Source of the DNA: Telopea speciosissima
Lineage: Eukaryota; Streptophyta; Magnoliopsida; Proteales; Proteaceae
Direction of reading: 5' to 3'
Assembly (NCBI RefSeq): GCF_018873765.1
Contig: NC_057923.1
Location: 19,439,913-19,503,912, forward strand
Length of the DNA stretch: 64,000 nucleotides
Part shown: positions 23,472-32,670 of the stretch, piece after piece
Numbering within the stretch: position 1 is the first letter of the stretch
How the letters are laid out: every line of letters starts with the position of its first letter
Translations under genes and position numbers: made by a program
The notes under the pieces: model-generated
What the model saw: only the letters and a program-made list of their open reading frames with translations
The model's database searches: none
Told to the model about the DNA's origin: nothing

Positions 23472-23973
23472 TCATGGAATCAATGCATCTTATTTCTATT
23501 TTGCTTCTACTTAAAATTTTTTGTTTGGTAATGCTTAAGAAGTTGTATTTGGAAAATTTCTCCATATGGCCTGAGCTATGCTGACATTTTGTAGATCGTA
23601 TATTTGTGGATATAAAGTTCTGTTGATGGAATAAATGCTAATTTTTCAGTATAATACCAATTGTTCTGTGTTTCCTTTACATAGACTGGTGAATTTCATT
23701 TTTCAGTATAATGGTTGTTATGTATCACATTTACATAGAGTGATGAATGTTATGTAGACCTGAAATTGTGCATATGTAATGTATCAATTTATGCTCAGCA
23801 AGGAATTTGATCCTTCATCCATTTTGTATGTGTTCTGGGAATATATTAAAGAAAACACAAAAGGTAAAGAAGTATTTCTATCTAGAATAGCTTGTTGTGA
23901 TTAAAATTAAATATTGAATCTCATTGATTTTGCTTGAAATAATTAATCTTTTTTATTTTAATCAATTCACCAG
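23472..23973. other. Spacer before the GRF gene remnant
   Basis: An imperfect tandem repeat of about 55 bp is seen at 23645-23755: TTTTTCAGTATAAT occurs twice, each followed by TTTACATAGA(C/G)TG. The rest is plain AT-rich sequence and could be a leader or intron of the GRF-type gene. Confidence 0.4.
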
Positions 23974-24492
23974 ATGGCTTCTACTAATACTATGAATAAC
24001 GTTGCTACTTGTGAATTATGCGGTAAGAGTTGTAAGATTGAAGTTTGTAGGTCTGAAAAAAATAGAGGTAGGGAATTTACAAATGTACACAAGGATGCCA
24101 ATTCTTATTGTGGGTAGATCAATTTAGATTATGTGAATGTGAAAATGGACAATGTAAGGTTAGAACTTCAAAGACTGAAAGAAGCAAAGGTCGGGTGTTC
24201 TGGTGTTGCCCCAAATCAAAATCGATATGAATACTATACCAACTTATACATTTGTATGTCTTTTATAACAAATAAAGTTGGTTTTAAGCTGTTTTGTGTT
24301 TTTTCTAATATTATTTGAATTAAACTACAGGTTGCGGATAATGAGTGTGGAATGTTCGCTTGGATAGAAGATGAAACCTCCAAGTGTGAAGCTCCTTTTA
24401 CCCAACGTAAGTGTAGTTCAGTTGGTTGCGCAGAGACATCCACGTCTGAAGGTCCTTCGACTTCAAATGAGTTTATGAAAACGATATTTTAG
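23974..24492 (+). pseudogene. GRF-type zinc-finger protein remnant
   Basis: From ATG at 23974 the frame reads MASTNTMNNVATCELCGKSC, then KIEVCRSEKNRGREF and SYCG. A TAG follows at 24115, where GRF domains have CG followed by an aromatic residue. The same frame continues past the stop with NLDYVNVKMDNVRLELQRLK, probably a short coiled coil. A second half-finger follows after an acceptor at 24330 (VADNECGMFAWIEDE, from 24331) and ends in a TAG at 24490-24492. GRF fingers bind nucleic acid; plants have many small GRF proteins, often TE-linked. No donor in phase with exon 2 is visible near 24250. The stop and the bad junction indicate a pseudogene. Confidence 0.6.
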
Positions 24493-25019
24493 AGCAGCGA
24501 TTAATGGCTCGAAAAATCAAACAAGAATGTTAAAAGAAGTGTTAGATGCCTTCAGTGCGATTGAGCTGAACAAAAAGAATTGAGTCATGTTGTAGGGGTA
24601 GGAGAGAAGATTGAGAGATGTTGGTGATATATCTGTTGACTCATATATTGACATTTTAATGGGGTGGTAACACAAAATATTGTATATTATTTGATTTAAT
24701 GTGTCTGAAATAGTAACTTGTACCGTATTTGATGGATTTGAATTTGAACAATTTGATGTCTAGGTTGGGTGTTTCATCAAGTGATCTATTAATATTTAAT
24801 GATATATAATTTAATATTAATATATGATGTTGGATTTGATGTAGTTATGTTTGGATTCGTTTAAGATTACGGTTGTCTTATGTACAGGTTTGCAATATTG
24901 TCTTTTATGTACTGAAATGTTGTCCTTTTGACAGTGGAATGATGTTGGATTTCGGTCTGAATTTTGAGAATTACAGGATTTTATGAACAAATCTGTAATA
25001 TTTTTTATTTTTTTTTGGT
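24493..25019. other. Intergenic, nothing recognised
   Basis: AT-rich sequence downstream of the GRF remnant. It probably includes decayed continuation of that ORF, with many stops. No other signal was seen. Confidence 0.35.
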
Positions 25020-25530
25020 AAAGAGAAAAACTATTTATTTAAACGTGTAAAGCACATAGCATCCGAATTACAAGCCTCCGAAAGCCATGGAGTGGAAAAA
25101 GGTCACACTGTCTCATACGAACAAGACATGGCCTTCCTGACCAGGGAGTCAGCCACGCTGTTAGTCTCCCTGGAGATGAAAGAGAAGGACCATGACTTAA
25201 AATAAGAAGACAAGTACGAAATGTCATTAACTATGGAGAAGATCTCTATAGGAGGAGGGATACCCTACTGTAAATATCTCACCAATTCTTTGCAATCCGA
25301 TTGAACTAGTAAGAATTCCATACCCTCTGATATACCATGCAGCAAACCCCTCCTTATAGTGAGAGCTTCCCCTTGGAAGGCGGAGGAGATAGCAACTGGA
25401 GCCAAGAAGGCTAGGCAAGGCTCACATGTACTGTTGCTTAAAATACTCCCGATGCCCCCTTGACCATCCTTGAAAGATTAATTAGAATTTAGCTTTATAA
25501 AGGGGAGGTCAGGGGGGACCAGGGCTGGAT
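25020..25530 (-). pseudogene. LINE-type RNase H domain remnant
   Basis: Read on the minus strand from about 25520 the sequence gives PFIKLNSN, then QGEALTIRRGLLHGISEGME, FLLVQSDCKELVRYLQ and a stop. It continues in frame with GIPPPIEIFSIVNDISYLSS and ETNSVADSLVRKAMS. This is the RNase H (RVT_3) end of a plant LINE. The T-rich tract at 25003-25017 on the plus strand fits a poly(A) tail of the minus-strand element. The catalytic region is degenerate, with N where D is expected (KLNSN). Confidence 0.75.
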
Positions 25531-25794
25531 AGCTGGAGGAACAAATATGCAATATTGATGATTAAAGGATGATCAATAGTCTATTATTTAAAAGCAGTTG
25601 TCTACACCAAGTTAATATGAATTACTTTGATCGATTAAAAAATTGAATTACAACATCTGGATTTATTTATCTATAATAATCCGATTAACTCGTCAACAAT
25701 CAAGTCTATCACTCTCACATCATTAATAATGAAATTGATTAAGAAGATATTTTGTACGAGAAAATAATGTATAGACTTGTGTACCAATGTTGTG
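25531..25794. other. Short spacer, nothing recognised
   Basis: AT-rich sequence between the LINE remnant and the start of the minisatellite. No feature was seen. Confidence 0.4.
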
Positions 25795-28222
25795 AAAATA
25801 TAGTTATTGGATTTTAGGGTTAATGGCTTATTGGGTTTAAGGGTTTTCTGGGTTTATTAGATGAATATATGTTTTCAGGGTTATTAGTTTAATGTGTTTT
25901 AGGATTTATTGGGTTTATTGAGTTTATCGGGTTTCAGGGATTATGGTTTATTGGGTTTCAGGGTTTATGGTTTAATGTGTTTTAGGGTATTTGGGTTTTA
26001 GGGTTTATGGTTTATTGGATTTTAGGATTAATGGTTTATTGGATTTATTGGATCAATATGTGTTTCAAGATTTATGGTTTATTGGGTCAATATGTGTTTC
26101 AGGGTTTATGTTTTATTGGTAACCCAATGTCTATGATTTATTGGGTTTAAGGGTTTATGGTTTAATGTGTTTTAAGGTTTTAGGATTTATTGGGTTTATT
26201 GGTTTTATTGGGTTTATTGGGTTTATTGGGTTTGAGGATTTATGGTTTATTCGATTGTAGTGTCTATGATTTTTTGGGTTTAAGGGTTTATGGTTGAATG
26301 TGTTTTAGGATTTTAGGTTATTGGGTTTATTGGATTTATTGGGTTTAAGGATTTAAGGGTTTGAGAGTATATGGTTGATTGGGCTATTGGATTTATTGAA
26401 TTATTGGATTATTGGGTTGTTGGGTTATTAGGTTATTAGGTTATGGGTTATTGGGTTTATGAGTTTATTGGAATTTAGGGTTAATGATTTGTTGAGTTTT
26501 AGGGTTTATTAGGTTTTAGGATTTAGGATTTATTGAGTTTCAGGGTTATAGAGTTTATGGCTTATTGGGTGATTAGGTGTTCAGGATTTATTGGGTTTAT
26601 GGGTTATTCGATTTATGGGTTATTTGGTATTAGGGTTTATGAGTTATTCGATTTATTGGGTTTTAGGATTTTAGGATTTATTGGGTTTATTGATTTTATT
26701 GGGTTTGAGGGTTTATGGTTTATTGGGTTATTGGATTTATTGAGTTATTGGGTTAGTGGGGTTATTAATTGGGTTATTAGATTATTGGGTTTATGATTTA
26801 TTGGGTTATTGGATTTATTGGGTTATTGGTTTATTGGGTTTATTGGGTTATTAGGTTATTGAATTTATTAGGTTATTGGGTTTATGATTTATTGGGTTAT
26901 TGGGTTTGAGGGTGTATGGTTGATTGGGTTATTGGGTTTATTGAGTTATTGGGTTACTGGGGTTATTAATTGGGTTATTGGGTTTATGATTTATTGGGTT
27001 TATTGGTTTATTGGGTTTATTGGGTTATAAGGTTATTGGATTTATTGGGTTATTGGGTTAATGATTTATTGGATTATTCGATTGATTGGGTTATTGTGTT
27101 TGAGGGTGTATGGTTGATTGGGTTATTGAATTTATTGAGTTATTGGGTTATTAGGTTATTGGGTTAATAAGTTATTGAGTTTATGGGTTTATTGGGATTT
27201 AGGGTTAATAGTTTATTGGGTTTTAGGGTTAATGGTTTATTGGGTTTTAGGATTTTTTTTAAGGTTTTAGGCTTTATTGGGTTTTAGGGTTTAGGGTTTA
27301 TTAGATTTCAGGGTTATAGAGTTTATGATTTATTGGGTGATTAAGTGTTCAGGGTTTATTGGATTTATAGGTTATTCGATATTTGGATTTTGCAGTTTAT
27401 TAGGTTTATGGGTTATTCGATTTATAGGTTATTTGGTATTAGGGTTTATGGGTTATTCGATTTATTGGGTTTTAGGGTTTATTGGATTTATTGGGTTTTT
27501 GGGTTTATGGTATGTTGGGTTTTTGGGTTTATTGAGTTATTGGGTTATTGGGTTTATGATTTATTGGGCTTATTGGGTTATTGGGTTTATTGGAATTGAG
27601 GGTTAATGGTTTATTGGATTTTAGGGTTTAGGGTTTATTGAGTTTAAGGGTTATAGAGTTTATGGTTTATTGGGTGATTAGGTGTTCAAGGTTTATTGGA
27701 TTTATGGGTTATTCGGTATTAGGGTTTTGCGATTTATTGGGTTTATAGGTTATTCGGTTTATGGGTTACGGGTGTTCGGCCAAGCATTCGTTCTTAGTAG
27801 CCCAGGCCGTATTGTCGAACAATGTAGGTTCGACTCAATGCTCGGCGAGCTTAGTGCTCGGTCGTGGTGGCAACCGGGGTGGCCAGGGGACATGTGATCA
27901 CTCGTTGTAACATAACCATCAGTGTGTTGGTTCATGCTCATGGCTTGGTCTTCGGGTTTATGATTTATTGGGTTTCAGTATCTATGTTTTATTAGGATTT
28001 AGGGTTTGTGGTTTAATGGGTTTTAGAGTTTATGAGTTATTGGGTTATTGGGTTATTTGGTTATTGGGTTTATTGGGTTATTGGGTTATTTGGGTTATTG
28101 GGTTAATTGGGTTATTGGTTTTATTAAGTTTATTGGGTTATTGCGTTATTGGGTTTATTGAGTTATTGGATTATTGGATTTATTGGGTTATTGGGTTATG
28201 GTTTATTTAGCTTATTAGGTTT
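25795..28222 (+). repeat. Long G-rich degenerate minisatellite, telomere-like (first block)
   Basis: About 2.4 kb is built of irregular 5-10-bp units such as TTATTGGGTT, GGGTTTATTG and GGTTTTAGGG. Genuine plant telomere units (TTTAGGG) appear at places, for example near 27285. The G-rich strand is always the plus strand. Runs like GGGTTTATTGGGTTATTGGG near 28067-28100 fit the G-quadruplex pattern of four G triplets with loops of 7 or fewer. An unrelated insert of about 190 bp lies at 27764-27955. The open frames through this block are only by-products of the repeat. Confidence 0.9.
27764..27955. other. Unassigned insert in the minisatellite
   Basis: About 190 bp of normal-complexity, GC-richer sequence interrupts the repeat. 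It starts near GGTGTTCGGCCAAGCATTCG and ends near CATGGCTTGGTCTTCGGG. Its ends are loosely inverted (GGCCAAGC against the complement of GCTTGGTC). It could be a small transposon or a filler fragment. The class is unknown. Confidence 0.5.
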
Positions 28223-28227
28223 ATTGG

Positions 28228-29444
28228 TGTAAGTACCGTGGTCGTCGGGACGAGGGTTCCTCAGCCTCTATGGAGACAAGGATTGGCTTCGGTGAATAAC
28301 GGTGTATCGTTTCGATATATCATCATGGGGATTGGGATCATGCTTTATAAAGAAATAGAGTAGCCACCTAGGGTTAGGGCCTAGGACCCAATGGGTGTAG
28401 CCCCATCCGGAGTTAACGGAAAGGGCTACGTGATTCCATAGGGTCTGGTCAGACATTCAGGGTAAGTAGTCAGGTTACGAGGGTGGGAAGGTGTTAGGCA
28501 CCCACCTCGCCCGGATAAATCGATCTTTTTACTAGATGCTGGTTTTCGAATATTCTCCCTTGATAATATATCTTATACTAACATGTGAAGATAAATTATG
28601 ATACACTAATCTTGACAAAGAAAGAAAAAATCATTTATTATGTACACTAAATGAGTTGCTTTAATTGTCTACATTATACCAAAAATAATGAGAGGGAAAG
28701 AGACAGATACCTGTGTAGAAATGCAAGAAATAAATGAAAGCGCACCGAGGGCAAAATATGTGATGTTCCACGGCTTAAGTGGAGACAGACGATCGGCTTG
28801 TCTCTCTCTTGTCGAACAGAATGAGGCTATACAGGATGAGTTTTGTCACTCAGACTTCGGGCAGAGTAACGGCTATATAAGAGATTCTCGCTATCTGTAT
28901 ACAGACAGAATAATGGCTGTGAAGGGGGTTTTTCGTTATCCGTACACTGACGGGATAACAATACCCAAGAGCATAATCGCTCTATGCTTGGATGGGTAAC
29001 CGAAGGATCTACACACGTCGAAGAACTCCACTCACTCACATACTCATGAGGGAAAGAAGGAGAAAAAGAGGGTGAAAAGGGGGGCAAAACAAGCCTGGAG
29101 TGTCTCCTTACCCGAGAAAAGCTTGTCCTTTGGGGTAGGGGGATCCTCCTATTTATAGGGAGGGGCCCCTCTCTCTCCTGGCCAGATAAGTCCTCCACGG
29201 CGCCATGGAGATGTCCCCCCTAGACCCTCACGGCCCGCTAACCGGCTAGCGGGACCACTGTGGTGGGGGAGGGTGAGCAGTACCTCCTTTAGCATTTGGT
29301 AAAAGGGTCTTATAAGTCATTTTAGGGATGTTAGGGTGATTTGGTTTAGATGTAGGGACAAGAGTCCTTCTTGAGAGGGATACCGATGTCTGTCTGTGTC
29401 CTGTTATCATCATCGTCGGGGGGTAACAAAATTCAGTGTCTACA
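28228..29444 (-). mobile_element. Solo LTR, probably Ty3-gypsy Tat-like, 1217 bp
   Basis: The plus strand begins TGTAAGTACCGTGGTCG and ends CAGTGTCTACA. The flanks ATTGG (28223-28227) and ATTAG (29445-29449) form a 5-bp target duplication with one mismatch. Read on the minus strand it starts TGTAGACACTGAATTTTGTT, a start typical of large plant gypsy LTRs. A minus-strand TATA-like box (CTATAAATAGGAGG) lies around 29144-29160, supporting minus orientation. No internal retroelement sequence adjoins it. It split the minisatellite into two blocks. Confidence 0.85.
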
Positions 29445-29449
29445 ATTAG

Positions 29450-29637
29450 GTTTGAGGGTTTATGATTTATTGGGTTATTGGGTTTATTGGGTTTGAGGGT
29501 TTACTGGGTTTATTGGGTTATTGGGTTATTAGGTTTATTGAATTATTAGGTTATTGGGTTATTAGGTTGTTGGGTTATGATTTATTGGGTTTATTGGGTT
29601 TGAGGGTTTATGATTTATTGGGTTATTGGGTTTTTTG
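29450..29637 (+). repeat. G-rich minisatellite, second block
   Basis: The same GGGTTTATTG-type units continue directly after the solo LTR, in the same orientation, for about 190 bp. This is the interrupted tail of the block at 25795-28222. Confidence 0.9.
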
Positions 29638-30367
29638 AGATATACTATATTCTGAAATGTATTTATGGTTTATAAGACCTATTTTAACTATGGTAAGGAC
29701 CAAGTTAAAATGGGTCAAGTGGTTAATTACATTTAACTCTACTAACCCACATCACCGACATATTAAGGAGGGAGGGTCGTTGTTCAGTTAGTATATGAAA
29801 AGAAACCCTACAGATATAGAGATAGAAGCCATTCCAAAGAGAAGTGGAGTAGGGTAATTGACAGCAGGGTTCATAGGAGGCAGCTAAAGACATGGATGTT
29901 GAATTTGTAAACGTGAAATCCGGATGTTCATCATGGATCATGTTAGTAATCCATGCATATCTTGCTTCTATTAGATGTTGGAATATTGATACGGTGTTGG
30001 TCGTTTTAAGAAGATGAGCAGACACAGAGTATGTAATCCCTATTTCAAAGAGAGAGAGAGAGAGAGAGAGAGTGCTAGAAGGGGAAGAGACGGTGAGAGA
30101 AAGGATATGCATGAAGGCAACTGAGAAGATGATGGATTGTATGTTATCGAAACAAGATGTTGGTTAGGGTCCTGATAAAAAAACCCTAAATCTTGATTGA
30201 TAGATATGACATCTATCACTTATCATGGTTTTTGGGTTTCAGATCGACAGAAATGGTATGAACAGGCAGAAAAATGAAAATTCTCATCCCCCTTCCCGCC
30301 ATCGTTTTAATCATGTTATATATAACCTCATTTGCTCATTTGAATTTCCTTTTCATCTTCAACATAC
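29638..30367. other. Intergenic with a GA microsatellite
   Basis: A (GA)n tract lies at about 30051-30071. A minus-strand ORF at 29723-30112 has no recognisable motif. Nothing else was identified. Confidence 0.4.
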
Positions 30368-31015
30368 CAAAGGTAATCCGTTCTCAGAAAACCCTAACTC
30401 TGTTTTGCTCATTTGTATTTCCTTTTCATCTTCAATAGACCAAAGATAATCAGTTCTTAGAAAACCCTAACTCTGTATTGTGCTTTCTTTGCATCTTTAT
30501 TTCTCCTTATTTCTATAAATCTTCTGCAATTTAATGACATGTTAAGTTGTTGATGATGCTACGTGTCTGCGGTCAACAACCGATGCTCTCTATTTCTATG
30601 TTATTGAAGGTTAATCAATCGGATTTATCTAGGGTTTTCTCCTTCTCAGAAAACCCTAAAACTGTATTTCTTTTTCTTTGCATCTTTATTTCTCCCTACT
30701 AGTATGAATGAATCTTCTGCAATTTCATGGCATTTTAAGCTCTTGATGATACTCTATGTCTGTGGTCAAGTGATGCTCTCTGTTTCTGTGTTATTGAAGG
30801 CTAATCAGTCAGATTTATCTAGGATTTTCTCCTTCTCGGGAAACCCTAAAACTGTATTTCTTTTTATTTGCATCTTTATTTCTCCCGACTTATATGAATG
30901 AATCTTCTGCAAATTCATGGCATGTTAAGCTGTTGATGCTCTCTGTATCTGTGTTATTGAAGGCTAATGAGTACGATTTATGTAGGGTTTTCACCTTCTC
31001 AGAAAACCCTAAAAT
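30368..31015 (+). repeat. Tandem repeat, about 190-bp units, three or more copies
   Basis: Units start at AAAACCCTAA near 30390, 30460, 30651, 30842 and 31004. The full-length units (from about 30460, 30651 and 30842) share GCATCTTTATTTCTCC, AATCTTCTGCAA, GCATGTTAAGCT-like sequence and GTTATTGAAGGCTAAT. They are 165-190 bp and diverged by point changes and small deletions. The AGGGTTTTC/AAAACCCTAA style is common in plant leaders. No protein is encoded. Confidence 0.75.
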
Positions 31016-31112
31016 CGTAACATATTGCTCTGTTTTTGTACTCTATAACATATTGTTCTGTTTTATTGTACTCTGTTGAAAAAAAAAAAGAGATGACCAG
31101 ATTGGGGACCCT

Positions 31113-31450
31113 TTACCCTACATGTCTAAGTCTGATAGCATGTTGGAGGCTATATACAGTCTGGCTTAGCATTATGTTGGGTAAAATTACTTTCATATGA
31201 TTAAAATTCCCATGTCTGGAAGTGGCAACAAAGGAAGAAGTTTCTTGCTCAGGGAGGGATGCCCCAACCTTAATATCTCTTGGCTTCTTAGCTGATCCTA
31301 GGTTAATAACCCTAGATTCCTCAAGAATTGCCTGTGCTTTCTTCTCTTTGCTTTGTTGGATTAGCTTAAGGAAATCTGGAAGAGGGTCATCATCATTTCC
31401 ATCCTCGAGCAAGGTTGGGAGCTCTTTCACTTTGATAGGTGGTAGGACCT
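31113..31450 (-). pseudogene. Ty3-gypsy polyprotein fragment
   Basis: The minus-strand frame gives KELPTLLEDGNDDDPLPDFL, then EESRVINLGSAKKPRDIKVG, then unrelated sequence. The NLG...PR(D/E)(I/V)K(V/I) motif is the short linker just before the reverse transcriptase in plant gypsy polyproteins. Only about 80 residues remain; RT itself is absent. Assignment is by recognition. It may come from the same lineage as the nearby Tat-like solo LTR. Confidence 0.5.
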
Positions 31451-31920
31451 ATCACTCTCTTTAGCATATATGAGTGATAGGTCCTACTACTTGAATATGC
31501 TCGTACTATTTATATGCTCGTACTATATAGGGGCATAGCTTATTATCATATTTCCTTTGTGGCTATCTTGAATATGCTCGTACTATTTATATGAAACATG
31601 GTTGTTTTCGGTATAAAGTTTTGTCGGCAACACTCATAATAGGTCCATAACTTGTTCAGCTTGCAATTTGAGGAGATCTTCCCCTTTGATCATTAAACCA
31701 ATACTACTGAAGTATCAGTTCCAGGTGTTTGTTCATGGCTCCAGATCATGTTTGGGGCCTTTGGGTTATTGTGGGTGGAATCCTGAAATCAGAGGCAGCT
31801 TAGGTTGTTTGATTAACTGTTTTATCTTGTTTTCTCTTTTAGTTTTACTTCTTGTTCAGGGATTATTTTCCTTAAATCAGGTCTATTTAAGGATGTGTTT
31901 AGTGAGCCAAGACAGATGAA
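31451..31920. other. Intergenic, short direct repeats
   Basis: GAATATGCTCGTACTATTTATATG recurs (near 31492 and 31569, with a shorter copy near 31513), and GATAGGTCCTAC recurs near 31433 and 31475. No gene was recognised. Confidence 0.4.
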
Positions 31921-31925
31921 GCTTT

Positions 31926-32665
31926 TGTTGGGATTGGGTTCCTCCTCACGTGAAGGGGGACCCACCTTCTATTTGGTTTGAAGGCGGTGAAGCACAAACC
32001 GCCTTGATGGCGGTTCTCCCAATCTCTCTTTTCTCTCAATTTAATATAAATGGGTTGAAGCGGTGAGAGACAAAAACACGTCTCTCTCATTCTCCTGTTT
32101 TGTTGTTTCCAAAAACCCATATCACTGCATCCAGTACGAGCCGAGACCAAGCTTCTGCGAGAACAAACATTTGCAGGAAGGAAAGATTGAAGAAAAACAG
32201 CAAGGTTCTGTTGGATGCTTTATACTCGGGTTATGGTGTACGGCATGACAGTGATCTCTTGATCCAGGGAACTAGGAAAGGTGTAGTTCTTCCTATTTTT
32301 TCATTGCCAGTATTGAGGTGAGAGTGTTGTTGTTCTTGTGAATCCACCTTATTATTTGGTGAGCTATTTTGTAATCCAAGAGTAGGGTATTTGGTTATTT
32401 CTCTTGATGCTTTGGTAACCTCTAGTATTGTCTAGAAAGAAGAATTGTAACCCCATTATTATTTGCATAGTGGAAGTTTTACCTAGACGGGGTCTCGTGG
32501 TTTTTCCCTTTCGCCTTGGAAGGGTTTTCCACGTTAAAATCGGTGTGTGCTTTTGTGGTTTGGATTGATTTGTTTTGTTGTGTTATTACTCTACACATAT
32601 TTGGTTATTGTTGTGGATCTCCATTAACTTGCACACAAGTGGTATAGGGGTTGTTTTACCCAACA
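31926..32665 (+). mobile_element. Solo LTR, probably Ty1-copia, 740 bp
   Basis: The element begins TGTTGGGATTGGGTTCC and ends TTTTACCCAACA, with TGTTGGG/CCCAACA as the inverted terminus. The 5-bp direct repeat GCTTT flanks it perfectly at 31921-31925 and 32666-32670. The late part (GGGGTCTCGTGGTTTTTCCC and GGTTTTCCACGTTAAAATC) is typical of plant copia LTRs. No adjoining internal region is present, so it is a solo LTR. Confidence 0.9.
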
Positions 32666-32670
32666 GCTTT

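Noticed and set aside
26533-28210. Open frames rich in Tyr, Trp, Gly, Leu and Ile (GYWVIGLLGY-like), also on the minus strand at 38899-39375
   Set aside because: They are translations of the GGGTTATTG-type minisatellite; several frames are open at once and unit changes keep no protein constraint.
25795-28222. CRISPR-like spaced repeats
   Set aside because: Units are degenerate, contiguous and variable in length, with no constant repeat/spacer alternation, and the context is a plant nuclear genome.
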